Below, one piece after another: positions 14,394-27,794 of a DNA stretch of 64,000 nucleotides. The notes under the pieces are model-generated. The model searched no databases and had not been told where the DNA came from. It was given only the letters and a program-made list of their open reading frames with translations. Within the stretch, counting starts at the first letter, position 1. Every line of letters starts with the position of its first letter. The DNA is from Augochlora pura (lineage: Eukaryota > Arthropoda > Insecta > Hymenoptera > Halictidae). The stretch spans positions 1,116,001 to 1,180,000 of the forward strand of contig NC_135777.1 in assembly GCF_028453695.1 (NCBI RefSeq), written 5' to 3'. The translations under genes and the position numbers were made by a program.

Positions 14394-15334
14394 TTGGCAT
14401 AATTCAATAAACCTCAATTTTCTGCATAGTCTTACTTAGTAGGTGTTTGACTACTTAACATCTGGTCAGTACCTAATACATTTCATTTAATTCATTATCA
14501 ACTTATCTTCAAATGTGTAGTTATTATAGTGTCAATAAAACTTGTTATCCAGTGAAGAACTTTCATATTATATTATTTTCATTTAATTAAACATTTTTCA
14601 CATCCTCTTAATGTGCTAAAAAGTCAAATTAATTGCTGCATCAATATTTAACAAATTATACATATACAGAGTAAAGTATTTATTTAGAATATTTTATTAT
14701 ATTTTACATAATAACATGTTTTTTTTTTTAATGTAGTAGATTGTAGAAAGAATATGAAATTCTCTATTATATACTTTAAGTACTGTTACTAGTTTATACG
14801 TTATCTGAAATTTCACATTTTCTTAATTGTATTACAAAAAATACAACATTTTACTAAAAAAAGGGAAATTTTTCTATGAAATAAAACGTTTTGCAACGAT
14901 TTTGTTATCGCTGCTTAATTAATAAAGAATTCTTGAACTTTTAACTTGAAAACATGTTTCAAGGAACTTGGGGGAATCCCGAGTCACTTACATTGTTATC
15001 TTCAAGAGGTGTTTACGAGAAGTTCACACTAGTTTCATATTGATAATAACCTGTTTCTTTTATAACATAGTGTGTTCAAAAAGTCTATATGTCAATCTAC
15101 AAATCCTCACAGATATACTTTTTTCATCGAATTGAATATAGTAGATTTTACTATTCTAATCCCAGCTAATTGCACTACATGTTTTACCTACTTTGATCTC
15201 TCGAGTGATGTTTCATACTTCCCGTCAAAAGCACAATATTTCATAGAACATCTGTATGTATTCTAGTTTCTCATGCACACGGAGGCAATTATTTTTATTG
15301 TATAATAACGCCCTTTATTTTAGCTCTAACAACT
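14394..15334. other. 3' end of the pickpocket gene and AT-rich intergenic DNA
   Basis: Poly(A) signals AATAAA at 14406-14411 and 14534-14539 lie 13 and 141 bases past the channel stop codon. The remainder is AT-rich, with homopolymer T and A runs near 14710, and no coding or RNA gene was seen. Confidence 0.6.
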
Positions 15335-16985
15335 CTACTTAGTTTTACTTTCTCATTTATCCTTTTCGAGAAATATTCAAAAGCTTCCTTGAGATGCCTA
15401 GGGACTTTTATGAGAAATTGAGCACAAATATATAAGGAACTAGGAGCTCGTGCCATTCATGGTTACCAAATTTCTATTAGCATAAATACTAAAAAAAATT
15501 CCTCTAACTCAATGTGTGATAGCTTAAACAATTACTCTCTAATTGCCAATTGTTGATCTGCAAGTGCTTTTAATTGCTCCTTCGCAGTTTTTAGAAATTT
15601 CCAAAAAACTTCTTTGAGACGACTAGGGACTTTCATGAGAGATGAAAGACGTTTAATAAAATGAAATTTCTGAGATAACATATAAAACGTTCTGTATGAC
15701 CTGTCAAAGAAATACTCTTTAATTGCTGATTGTGTTCTGTAATTATTTGTAATTACTTATTTATACTGTTTGTTAAATTGCCTAGAAATAATCACACGAT
15801 TGAAACTCCTTGAAGTCAGCCGTTAATACACGATAAGCAAAAGTTATACAATCTCATCATAGAATATTATAAACAATTGTTTTTTAATTGTTTTCTATTG
15901 TCCCTAAATTATTTTTAGTTCCTTCTCATTGATTTTTAACAAATTTCCAAAATAATGTTCATGACGTCTATAGGTTATAAAGACTCATCTATTTCATTCA
16001 ACGATGTCCTACTATAACTGCTTCTTATCTTAAACAACGCCTTGAGTCGAGACTATGAATACCAGTCGTAATTTCTTAGAAATTTTAAAAAACTGTGTAG
16101 AAACCACTAAATGTAACGACAGGAAAAGATCAAGCAAAGACGGAGCAACTATTGAAGACTTCGCTCGGCGACGTTAGACTACTGCGTGTAGGTCTCATCT
16201 TTTGGAAGAAGATTTTGGTTTGGAAGAAATTGAAACTAACATAGGAACGACAAGAAACAATTTAAAAGACAACTGTTTACGATATTGTACGATAAGACAG
16301 TACAACTTTTATTTATCAGACTATAATGACAAGTTTATAGCTTCAACTAACTTTGCGACTTCGGGGAGCCTAGACCGCTCTATGATTTTTAAGCACTTTC
16401 TCGAAAACCAGAAGTATGCAATTAAAAGTAATTATATAACAATAATCAGCAATTAAAGAGTAATTCTTTGATAGATTATATAGCACGTTTTACGCATTGC
16501 TTCAAAATTGTTATATGATTAAAATTCTCCAGCTTTTCGTGAAAGTCCCTAAGTGCACTGATGAAGAAATTTTTTTAGAAATTTCTGAAGAATTACAAAG
16601 GAGCAATTGAAAACAATTATAGCTCAATAATGGGTAATTAAAGAACAATGGCTTAAGTCATTACATATGCAGCTAGAGGAATTTGTTTAGTATTTATGTC
16701 AATTGAAATTTGGCAGCCATGAACGGCTACGAGTTCCTAGTTCCTTATATATTTGTTATAAATTCATTGTTTATTGAAAAAATTGTCACTTGTGGAAAGG
16801 TTGAGTAATTACTTAGATGAAAAGAGCAGTTCTGTGGTAAATCATATAACACGTTTTATGTATTATTTCAGAAATTTCGTATTATTAGACTCTCCAATCT
16901 CTTATAGAAGTTCCTAGGCGTCTCAAAAAAGCTTTTGGATATTTCTCGAAAAGAATAAATGAGCAAGTAAAACTAATTGTTTCCA
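15335..16985. mobile_element. Fold-back element: 1.65-kb palindrome built of repeated subunits
   Basis: The left arm (about 15335-15770) and the reverse complement of the right arm (about 16440-16985) read alike over several hundred bases. Shared phrases include TTCGAGAAATATYCAAAAGC, AAATATATAAGGAACTAGGA, ATAAATACTAAA and TACTCTTTAATTGCTGATT. Each arm holds two direct copies of a subunit, recognised by 'AAATTTC.AAAA..CTT.TTGAGACG.CTAGGGACTTT'. More divergent copies lie towards the centre: near 15936-15990 and 16060-16110 in plus sense, and near 16350-16400 in minus sense. The right arm keeps a segment (about 16770-16890) that the left arm lacks. A 254-base open frame in the centre (16202-16456) matches nothing and overlaps an inverted subunit. 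No transposase or clear target-site duplication was seen, so it is either a non-autonomous fold-back transposon or an inverted local satellite. Confidence 0.75.
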
Positions 16986-17499
16986 TAATTTGGTTAGTAC
17001 GCTGAGCCAGCTTCACACAGGAGGCTACTAGGCAGCAATTCACACCAGTAATTCAGATACTATATTCATAGTATACACTTATGCCCACATGCGTATTTGT
17101 AACATTAAGTTTTTGAAGCTATGTTCATGTTAAACTCGCTTACGGATGCATGAACACTGCAAATTCGTACTCGAAAAACGTCACAGTTTTGCAACCTTGC
17201 CTTTGGCACACACGATGATGCGAACACCAAAGATGTCGATTTCTGCTTTTAATTAAGACATTTACGAATTTCTGTTGACAGAAATTTTCTATAAACCGGA
17301 TTATATAAGTTCTATATGATTTCATGTCACGATTATGTAATATAACGTTACAGAAATATGCAATTTATAAGAATTATAATATTTTTAATACACCGTAGAA
17401 GTGTAACACTTGAAGTAAAGTAATTATTTCGATAATAACAAAAATTATGTTGTAACAATTGTTCATCTTTCCGGTGGCGAGTCATTTTTCTGCTATTTG
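16986..17499. other. Intergenic DNA between the fold-back element and importin alpha-3
   Basis: Moderately AT-rich sequence with one short minus-strand open frame (17140-17325) of no recognisable product. Nothing else seen. Confidence 0.5.
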
Positions 17500-17851
17500 T
17501 GAATGAAAATTCCTAGGCTATGAGAGGTCTATGCTTAAGTTCGTACACGAGCTCCCGTGGCGCCACCTTGTCTAGGTTTGATCCACGTTCTTTTCTGAAC
17601 GGTTGAAACGTTGCGTTCGTGTTGAGAAAACGTGACCACAGAGAACATCGTGTGGCGGTCGCGATCAGAAGAACGAGTGTTATGCATGATATTGCATATT
17701 GACGTACATTAAGGTTGTCGCGCGACGGCATGCAGTTATCGAAGTAAATAAGTCGCAATTATACGGATACGGGATTTTTCACGGTAACATAGGTATCCGG
17801 GTGCCGGCACATATCAATATACGCGAGCTCGGAGGATTGGTTATTGAAAAA
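17500..17851 (+). promoter_or_regulatory. 5' UTR and promoter-like zone of importin alpha-3
   Basis: GC content rises just upstream of the importin alpha-3 start codon, with CpG-rich sequence around 17550-17740. No TATA box is apparent, as is usual for housekeeping genes. The reading frame of the first exon stays open upstream to 17699. The start is placed at 17852 because of its AAAAATGGCGG context and because family members begin close to the FKNKGKD motif. Confidence 0.5.
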
Positions 17852-20800
17852 ATGGCGGCGGAAATGCTAAACAAGAATCGAATGATGGTTTTTAAGAACA
17901 AAGGCAAAGATCAAGAAGTGAGTATCCCGTGTGTTCATCATGGTGTGTAGTAACCTTGTGCGTCTGGAAGGTTCGGCTGTCGTTATGAAAGAATGATTGC
18001 CAGATTACTGCACGCACTAGTTTTTCCAAAATAGTGAAATGTATTCCTACACTTTGTCGTTTCGGGTGAATTCCCGAAGATTTTTGCGTAATTGTTTCAT
18101 AGACGGGTATAATGTTTTCCAAAGCAATTGTCGTAACATTCACCACTGCATGCGAATCAAGTGAAACGTGTTGTCAATCTTTAGAGTTTTATCAGATAAA
18201 ATACGTGAAAATAGTTGAACCATATAATTATTAACAAAAGCATGACTGATTTTGTAAAAGCATTATTTTGGAGTATGTCTTTAGGTAGCTTTGTGATTTA
18301 TGATATTTTTTTCTTAAGGAGAATGTGTAAATAGTATACATTGTTTATATTTTTATAGTAAAAATAAAGATGTGATTGATATTATAATCAATTTTGAAAT
18401 TTTGAACTTTGTATCTGTCTTAAATTATGGTAATACGTTTGCTGTAACTGTTGCTATTTATTATATATTCAATTAAATACATGTTGAGCTATTATAATGA
18501 CAAAGTGAATATTTAAGATCCTAACAAATTCTCCTAACTACTTTAAGTACCATCTTTGTTAAAGTTTATATTGTTACAATTACATAGTTTAAATGATTTT
18601 TTACGAATCTAAACATTTGTATTTTGCATAATTATATGTATAATATGGAGACGCTCCATTCGTGATACAAGTTGATACAAATATTTCAAATACAATTAGA
18701 TTTGTTGTAGATACGAAAATACATGGTGAAACTGCTAAAGAATTTTATAAATTTATTTTTTATTTCATATTTTACATGTACTTAACAGAAATCAAATAGA
18801 TGTACAGTCATCTCAGAAAATAAATTAACAACTGGTTGTATATAGGTAAATGATTTGATAACATATGTTATATATTTATATCTAATAAGTTAGATATCTA
18901 ATAAATTATCTGATTTCATTAAATAGACGAAAAGAAATGAAAATGTATATTCCATCCATTACAATAGCGTTGGAAAGTAAGTTATTGCTTTAAATTCTGT
19001 GTTAGATATTATATATTTTAATTAAACTAATAGCTAATATAATATCACTATGATTTTATTATTGCCTTTATGCAATTTTATAAGCTATAGATTAATTATT
19101 TAATAACATTTGTGCTTATATTATTTCATTTAAATTTTAAGGCATTTATCAAAATAGTTTCATATTTTATTGTTCTTTCTAGAAAGCTTTATTTCAAAGA
19201 ATTTCATTTAATACACTATATCGGATTAAGGTTATATGCATTTGTATCAATTCAAGTAATCAAATACTAGTTTCTTAATAAAAATTTCTTTGCCGTTTTA
19301 GATTTCTGTTCAGAATTATTTTCCATTTAAAATATGGAATTGTTTTTGAATTTCATTTGGCATCAGAATTAAACATGTTTATATATATATATATAGGTAA
19401 TCAATTTATTGCTAATATTTTTAAAATATATGGAACTTCATTACTAAAGTATAATCAAGCATCATGATAGAAATACTACCATATTTTGATATCATTATTA
19501 TATTGCCTTTTGTTTTCATAAATACATGTTACATTTTTGGTTAAACACATTATTACCTATTACCACAGAAATGTCAAACATCAACTTATAGCTCTATTTA
19601 TAAAATATTTAATTTGATACTCTTAGTCTTTTTTATCAATATTAACTGTCCACTGTACAGCTTAAAATTTTGACTATGCCTTTCTTACCTATTTTTAAAT
19701 TGTATAATGATATTTTAAACTTAAAATAAGAGTAAAACATAATTTATGTAAGATCACTGTAAGTATTGAAAATTTGTCCTAATTTATAACTAAAATTGTG
19801 TCTAAAGTATAACTTATATATTATTGATATTTTTTAAATTATAGTTAATTGCTTCCTTTAACATGTAATGATCATAATGTCTCTTGAAAAGAATGATATA
19901 ATATGAAGCATTACAAATGTCTACTTTTAAGGATATAATATACAATATAATACAGATTATTATGTTATGTTGTATTCTATATTAAATGCTTGAGAGTTGA
20001 TATATGTGATTTATTATATTTTGTTATACTACTATTTGCAAGAGGTTTTATAACTTTTAAGCGTTATAACAAGGCAATACTGTGATGCAATAAGTATATA
20101 AAGTAGAAATTGGCAAGTATTAAAAATTGTAACATGCAGGGTTTTCCAGGTTCTTTATGTTAATAAACATTAGCATATTTTACAAGCAAATGTAAGAAAA
20201 AAATGTCGTATAAACATAGACACAAAAATATTTTATTAAAAATTGCTAAGAAAAATACAAATAATAACGAACTAATTTTCGTTTAAGGTAGGAATACGTT
20301 AGTGGTATTTCTTTTATCTGCATGTATTTATATAAGTTATTCATTTAATTTTTCATAGATGTTAACGCTGTATTTTTAAAAATGAATCACTCTGAAATAG
20401 AACTAATATATATAAGTAAATATTCCTAATCAGTTTCTTTTGGTTATTTCGAATTTTTTTTACAAGTTTTTAATAATTTTTGAGTCTATGTTTATATAAC
20501 ATTCTTTTCTTATGTTTAATCCTAGAATATGCTGCTACAGTTTGACTGAAAAAAACCTGGGTAACACTGTATAATTTATGGATAAATTATAAATAATTAT
20601 TATGTGCTCTCAAATAAATTACATTCTGTTCGTTTAATTAAAAATGTTTAATTTCTTGAACACCATTTAAATGTAAGCAAGGTATGCTCAGTAATAAGTT
20701 TCAATTTCTGATAGCTCTAATGGTATGTTAACTTTCCATTACATATATGTCTGTATTATTCAAATTTTCTAAAATTTGTTTCTCGGATAAGCTAAATGCT

Positions 20801-23581
20801 GTATACATCAATGAGTCTGTGGTATGTGATTAAGTAAACAATACATATATCTTGCTCAATAGCAATACTGTGTACATCAGGTTTACTCCAGTCTAAATTG
20901 TTTAGGGTAGAGTGAAAACTTTTTGAGGTGACTGTATTTTTTTAATATTTAAAATTTTTAAGATTTTATATTAAGAATATTGATGTAATTTTAAAAGCCC
21001 AATATCAAACTTACTAATTATATTCTTTATTACACGTAGTTATTTATTATAAATAGTGTAATCCTTGTTTTCTTTCTGGTATTTAATTTTAATGGATCAA
21101 AAATGGGCATATCATCAATTACATTCATAATCTTGTTGCAGTAGAAAATTATGATTATTTTAATTTGTAGTAAAATAATGTATGATTTTTAGTCTTTTTA
21201 AAAAATAAAATTTGATATTAAAGCATGTTTTAAGTGATTAATTTATTGTATTTTGTAGGAAATGAGAAGAAGGAGAAATGAAGTAACAGTGGAATTACGT
21301 AAAAATAAACGTGATGAGACCATACAAAAACGAAGAAATGTGCCTATTTCAGATCTTATAGGCAAGTATATGTAAATTATTTGTACAAAAAATAATATAT
21401 TAGTTAGTGTGTACTAATAAAACAAAACTTGATAAATAATATCTTTTCAGATGAAGATAATTTCACAAAAGTTGAATTGGAAGAACTAGTTAAGAAAGCT
21501 AACAGTTCAGATCCAGCAGTTCAGTTAGAAGCTGTACAATTTGCAAGAAGGTTATTATCTTCAGATCGTAATCCACCAATTGATCCATTAATTGATAGTG
21601 GCATTTTACCAATCTTAGTTCATTGTCTTCAGCAGCACACTAGGTATGAAAATATTTAAATTTATGTATAATTTTTATGGCACACAATTCTGAACATATT
21701 GTGTAATTTTATTTCATAGACCATCTTTGCAATTTGAAGCAGCATGGGCTTTAACAAATATTGCAAGTGGAACATCTCCTCAAACGCAAGAAGTTGTAAA
21801 AGCTGGTGCAGTTCCACACTTCCTGACTTTGTTACTGTCAAGTCAACAAAATGTTTGTGAACAAGCTGTATGGGCTTTAGGTATGTTAACAAGACAATCC
21901 TAAAATCGCAGTACAACTAGAAAAAGAACAATTTTACAAAATTATAATTTAAAGTTTATAGTTTCCTTATTCCTTTATAAAATTGCAGAATGATGAATGT
22001 ATTTGTATATGATTAAACTTATGTCAGAAGAATTTTGTACCAAAAATATTTCCATATTTTGAAAATGCGATTTCAGAGTTCGTATTTTTTAAAAATTCTC
22101 ACAAACTGATATAAGGAATTAAACCTGTTTACAACATTTTAAATCTAATTGATATAATTTAGTGAGACATTTTTACAGCTGGTCACAGTTAAAGATAGTT
22201 TAATCTGAAAATTATATATACATTAAAAATATTCTTCTTTCCAGGAAACATTATTGGAGATGGTCCAGCGTCTAGGGATTATGTTATTACTCTTGGCGTT
22301 GTAAAACCACTGTTAACATTTATTAAACCAGATATACCTATTAGTTTTTTACGTAATGTAACATGGGTAATCGTGAATTTATGTAGGAACAAAGAGCCAC
22401 CGCCGCCTGTTGAAACAATTAAGGACATTTTGCCTGCACTTAATGTACTCATTCACCATACAGATATTAACGTGAGTGAGAACATAACAATTAATATATT
22501 TGCAGAAATTTATATTTCGGATATTTCATTACTCCTATCGTTTGTTACAGATTCTTGTCGATACAGTCTGGGCATTGAGTTACCTCACTGATGGTGGCAA
22601 TGATCAAATTCAAATGGTCATAGATAGTGGTGTTGTGCCACGTCTTATACCACTTCTATCGCACAAAGAAGTTAAGGTACAAACGGCTGCTTTGAGGGCA
22701 GTTGGTAATATAGTAACGGGTACAGATGAACAAACACAAACTGTATTAAATTGTGACGCGCTTGCGCACTTCCCCAATTTATTGAATCATCCAAAAGAAA
22801 AAATCTGTAAAGAAGCTGTCTGGTTCCTTTCTAATGTAACGGCAGGTAATCAGTCACAAGTTCAGGCTGTCATGGATGCTGGATTATTGCCACTTATCAT
22901 TCGTAATTTAGCAAAGGTAAAAAACATCCTTTATGAAATTGTAATATTTTATTAATATATTTTTCATACTTTAATAATATACCTTTTATGATAAAGGATG
23001 ATTTCCAAACGAAAAAAGAAGCTGCATGGGCAATTAGTAATTTGACGATCAGTGGTAACAGAGATCAAGTTGTACAACTTATACGAGAAGGAGTCATCGA
23101 ACCTTTCTGCGACCTCCTTTCTTGTAAAGATACTCAAGTTGTGCATGTTGTTTTAGACGGTATACATAATATGCTCAAATTTGCTGGACCTGAAGTTGAA
23201 CACTTGGCTAACATGATTGAGGAATGTTCAGGTTAGTGTTTTTAATATTTAGATAATTTTTTTGTATTTTCATAAACTGCTGATACACGTCGCTTAATAT
23301 GAATTTACAGGTTTGGATAAAATCGAAGCTCTTCAGAATCACGATAATATAGAAATTTATAAATTAGCATTTGATATAATTGAGCAATACTTCTCTGAAG
23401 AGGTATAGTATTTAGTTTAATTCTGAAATCGACTATGATCTTTTTAATTATTCCGATTAAAAATAATTTACGTTAATTAATATTTTAGACAGATGAAGCG
23501 AACTTGGGACCGCAGGTCGGAGAAGGTACATTTGAATTTGGTGAAGGGCCAACTACTCCGAGTGAAGGTTTTAAATTCTGA
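17852..23581 (+). CDS. Kap-alpha3: Importin subunit alpha-3 (karyopherin alpha 3/4 class)
   Basis: Nine coding exons join in frame: 17852-17917, 21259-21361, 21451-21643, 21720-21880, 22245-22471, 22551-22916, 22997-23231, 23311-23402 and 23489-23581, giving 511 residues (human KPNA4 is about 520). Residues 13-60 form the importin-beta-binding domain (VFKNKGKDQEMRRRRNE, ELRKNKRDE, KRRNVP). Armadillo repeats follow with the Trp-Asn ladder that holds classical nuclear localisation signals: WALTNIASGT, WALGNIIGDG, TWVIVNLCR, VWALSYLTDGG, AVGNIVTGTDEQ, VWFLSNVTAGN and AWAISNLTISGN. The C-terminus EGPTTPSEGFKF matches the alpha-3 class. The protein links cargo to importin beta for passage through nuclear pores. 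The first intron is 3.3 kb and carries repeat insertions. The second intron appears to start with GC (ATAG|GCAAGT at 21361/21362); the only nearby GT would put TGA in frame. It is tail-to-tail with mRpL3. Confidence 0.97.
18805..20934. mobile_element. Possible decayed Tc1/mariner-type element bounded by TA-flanked inverted ends
   Basis: Inside intron 1 of importin alpha-3, TA|CAGTCATCTCAGAAAA at 18803-18820 faces the reverse complement of CAGTCACCTCAAAAAG ending at 20934, which is followed by TA. Thirteen of 16 end bases match, and both ends abut TA. The interior is AT-rich, shows no transposase frame, and contains a second inverted-repeat element. The end match is short, so chance is not excluded. 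Confidence 0.35.
20137..20569. mobile_element. 433-bp inverted-repeat element (MITE-like) in importin alpha-3 intron 1
   Basis: The left end CAGGGTTTTCCAGGTT and the reverse complement of the right end, CAGTGTTACCCAGGTT, match. The similarity continues inward for about 120 bases, including TATAAACATAGACWCAAAAA and ATTATTAAAAA. The middle is AT-rich and non-coding. Ends starting CAG(G/T)GT resemble those of hAT-type elements, but the eight bases on each side are not clearly duplicated, so the superfamily is open. Confidence 0.65.
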
Positions 23582-24415
23582 GAAGGCCTCCATTATTTCT
23601 CATCCGATCGTGCCGTCCCCCGACAAACTCCACTACGGAGCCATTCTGCTTACCCTTTCCTATTCTTATGTCTTATTCTTGCTCCAATGACAACACGTGG
23701 CGTTATCAATATGCCACCGCTGAACCAAGAATCGTGTTTACTTTTGCTTATCCAAAGGTATGACAGTGATTATTTGCCTGGTAAAGGGGATATCAAAACG
23801 AAACAGGAGCAAAAGTTACAATGGGGATGTGTTTCTTACTGAAACAAGAGGGAGTTTGTATTCTTTATTTTTCTTTCTGATGATTCTTCGAAGACCGTAT
23901 ATGTTACCTTTTTTCCTTCTTTCTTTTTCTTAAATCGTAAATACTAAAAATTATTGGCGGAGCAGAACTTAGCCGGACGCAGCTAGATGTACGCAACGTA
24001 CCGACTAAATTATTTTAGCAAACTAATCATCTTGCTCTCTAAAGAGAAGAGCAACTGGAAAAAGTCAAGGACCTTTTTATTGCTTGATCATGCTGCTGTC
24101 CATTCTAACTCGAGATGAGTCTTGGTTAGCGATGTTACATTTATAAAACAATTCGTGTATATTTTAGGCATGTTAAATTTATAATAATATTGATTACTGA
24201 ATAAATGAATCGATTGACTACTCTTTATTAGTCTAATTCATGACTATGGACTATTATTTCTGTAAGAAAAACAAAACGAACAATAAAATTATTATCCAAA
24301 TTCGGCAATATTTATTGCCGATCTTTGTTTGGACATTTCATCACGTGATGGATTGCAGCTTAAGGGAGATTTAATAATTGCACGACATACGGTAGTGTTA
24401 TTACAAAATTGTTTT
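23582..24415 (+). other. 3' UTR of importin alpha-3 and the convergent gene end
   Basis: The sequence after the importin alpha-3 stop codon contains AATAAA at 24200-24205 and 24282-24287. A 3' UTR of roughly 620-720 bases is therefore likely. The short open frame at 23493-23690 is an out-of-frame shadow of the last exon. The next gene, on the other strand, ends only about 150 bases further on. Confidence 0.6.
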
Positions 24416-24421
24416 TTTATT
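24416..24421 (-). terminator. Poly(A) signal of mRpL3
   Basis: AATAAA on the minus strand lies 17 bases beyond the mRpL3 stop codon, implying a very short 3' UTR. No nearer alternative was seen. Confidence 0.5.
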
Positions 24422-24437
24422 AATCACATTAATACAA

Positions 24438-27400
24438 TTATGATTCAGGTTTAAATTCAATTGTGGGATCATTAAATGGGTGAACATCATCTGCATAAAG
24501 GTTCTCAGGAAGTTTATCTTCGTCACTATTCGGGAAATATGTAGGGAAATTTGGCGAAGTGTTCTTTTTAGTAGGAAGGATCGTATCGTACAAATACAAC
24601 ATGTTGTTTGTCTCTCCTGGTAAATTAGGAGCATATACCCAAAGTACATTGTACTTTGTGTTTATCCGCAATATCTGCAACAAATAATTGTTAATGGTAA
24701 TATTAGTTCTTTAAAAAAAAATTCAGGTTCATTATTATAGTAATTTCTTTTTTGAAATGTCAATATCGTTCGATCATTTTCTAAAGTAAACTTTCTTGGA
24801 GCATTCACCCTAAGTTAATTTATAACAGAATTGTCAAAGTCAAAACTACGGATGATTACGTTTCTTCCAACGTAGTTGATTTTAGCGTAAATTGCATGAA
24901 CTTTGCAAAATGTGTCACAAAATTGATATTATTCATACTTATACTTTTTTAGAGAAACATTCATGATAGTAATAGAAAAAAAGAATTTTATAATTTAGTA
25001 ATCACTAATAATGAATTTCTAATCAATCACTTAAGTGCAACACTATTTTGAGTAAGTGCAATCATACTTGTGCATATTAAATAATAATACTTAAATATTT
25101 TTAAACACATATAAGAACATTCATAATACATATACCAAATTTATTTGTGAATTCCTTTTTTCTGCCATTTAATAAATAAATTTATAAATCTGCTGTTGAA
25201 AAAAATTAGTAAAGACTAATGAAAACGTAATAGTGCATTACCGTAATTGCAGTGCACAAAACTTGAGTTTTATACCATTATTATGCATTATTAAATGAAA
25301 TAGAAACGATTCTTTTGCATTCGACATGTAGTACACCTTGCACTTGTTTTATTTTATGTTACCATGTTTATCATCTTCAACGATGCAAGGAAAACGTAAT
25401 TTTTCAAATAGATTTGTACAATTATTTAAAGCCTTTGAATAGGTGGAACATGTAAATATTCTTGAACGAGAACTCACTGCTAATACAAACTACTACTAGT
25501 GCTCTACTATTTAATAAATTTTGTATCGTTAAAGATCTATATTATTTAAAGAATACTATCATTTAATCACATTTGTTGTCATTACATAAAAGATGTTAAT
25601 ACTTGAAATATAAGAATAATAGCTCAATAAAGATGGTATTTCACTTTATAATTAAATTTGTGTAGATAACATTTTTCAACAACTTATAGCGTTTCTTCGG
25701 ATTTGTAACATTTAATAGACGTTTTATCCTACCTAGAGAATTTTGTGCGTTGGATATAATACTCCTCTCGAGTACAATTACGATAATAAAAAATTGAAAT
25801 TTTTTAAAGATATTTCATTTTAATAATAATAACTATGTTTATCTTCACAGAAAATTACTCTATAGGTTTTTTCACAATGAAACATTATAGCTAACATTAA
25901 TATGAGAAAAGGTCTGTTAAAAGTTGAAAGTCCGATTGTGTTGAACAATAGAGTATTTAATGAAAATTACTTTTTTGATTGACCATTTTTTATTGGTCAT
26001 CAAATAAATAAAAATAGTTCTTAATTACCTTTACACCTCTGAGAATACGCCAACGATTTCCCATGTGCCCAGGCATCTTAGTACCAGGCATTACCCTAGC
26101 TTTTTTACCTCCAGAGCCAATATTACCTCCTCTCCTATGAGTTTTTGTTACTCCATGACTTTTAGGCATACCTTTGAATCCCCATCTTTTCATGACACCT
26201 TGAAAACCACGATCTACCCTACATTGGAAAATAATGTTATAATCGACTTTTTATGTATCCACTATGCAACATAGGTATAAGTAAAATATTTACGTTTTCC
26301 CTCTAATATCAAGGTATTCTCCTGGTTTAAAATGAGTTACGTTCAAAGGAGTCCCTGATGGCAAGGCAGCGTTTGGTGTAACAACAAACCTCATAAGTAC
26401 TTTCTTTGGTGTAACGCCGCAAGATTCAAATATTCCATAGTATTGTTTAGTAGTCTATGCATATAAAATGATTATAAGCAAGAAGTTAAAATATAATAAA
26501 AAGAATAGGTTAATGGAGCCTATTACCATGGGGCAACCAGTTTGTGCTTTTGGTTCGTTTTTAAAATTAATTAACTTCACAATTATCGAATAAGAAATAT
26601 TAAACTTTCTTATTAAAAAATAAGTAAAATAAATGAATTAAAAAATTTAATATATCTTATTCCATAAGTATAAAATTAATTATGTCTGAAAATAAACCAA
26701 AGACGCTGCAATTAGTAACTCGACAGTAACTGGCTCCAATATTCCACATTTACAAATATGTTCAATTATATAATAAGCTAAGCCAATAAAAATTTATTGA
26801 CTTACTATTTGAGGATCTACATTTTGGGCACCTACTATAAGGCAACCATTCTTAGTTTTCACTTGCTTCCACCTTTGTACAACTGGTACATACTTTTCAG
26901 GTGGTATATATTTGACCACTTCATTATCTATAATCTATAAAAGAAAATATATATAACAATTTACAAAAATTTTATGGAATAGAAATTAATAAATAAGCTT
27001 AAAAGCTATAGTTATGTGCTATTACTCAATTGATACAGCAAAATGATTACAAAGTTATTCAACAATCTAATACTGACAGCAGAATATTAGATTACTATAA
27101 AATAGTATAATTTTTTTTCATTAATTATGAATTTTGCTCATATATTTTTGATGGATGACTTATACATATATGGTTATAGTAGTTGGTAGCACCTGTATTA
27201 GAGTAGCTAATACTCTACGTCCATTTTTAAGCCACATTGGATATATGCCTATTTTTTTTCCAATTAGTCCAGTACGTCTTGATTGTTTAGTCCACTCTTG
27301 ATCCGGATTAATTATGTCTGCTTTTAGCACAGATTTCTGTGTAAGAACTTTCGACGCTACAACCTCTGAAAGGAATTCCTTATTTTTTCGAGTAAGATCT

Positions 27401-27794
27401 TCGTTGTAGAGCTAACAAGAAAATCCAAATTATATAACACTCATGAAATAGGAATTCAGTAAAATGAAAATTTTGTTATATTACTACGTACCGGACGTTG
27501 TGGTTTTGGAAGCCATTCTGGATGGCGTTTTCTTGGAGGAGGATTTAATCTTCCATGGCTACGAACTGGAAGTATGTTGATACTAAAATTGTCCATAGCA
27601 TTATTAAACAATATTAACACAGTAACGTATAATGGATAAATATTCTCGTCAGTGAATCTTTATACAATTAAAGTATGCCACAGTGTATATCGACAAGTTA
27701 AGTTACCATTAATATATTTTTTATTTTCGTACCTTGTTTGCAAATGTTTACTAAAAAGCTGAAAGTTTTTAAAAGTTCTGAGAACAGATGCCAT
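24438..27794 (-). CDS. mRpL3: Mitochondrial large ribosomal subunit protein uL3m (mRpL3)
   Basis: Seven exons join in frame with GT-AG borders: 27794-27733, 27582-27492, 27411-27193, 26934-26806, 26454-26294, 26218-26029 and 24674-24438, giving 362 residues (human MRPL3 is 348). The first 20 residues (MASVLRTFKNFQLFSKHLQT) are basic and free of acidic residues, as in a mitochondrial import signal. The core shows the uL3 hallmark stretch across the fifth and sixth exons: FKPGEYLDIRGK, then VDRGFQGVMKRWGFKG, SHGVTKTHRRGGNIG and PGTKMPGHMGNRW. This loop reaches the peptidyl transferase centre in ribosomes. The C-terminal exon carries NLPGETNNMLYLYDTILPTK, typical of the mitochondrial form. An ATG at 27598, inside intron 1 next to exon 2, also opens the frame but would lose the import signal, so the upstream ATG is preferred. 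The last intron is 1.35 kb. Confidence 0.97.
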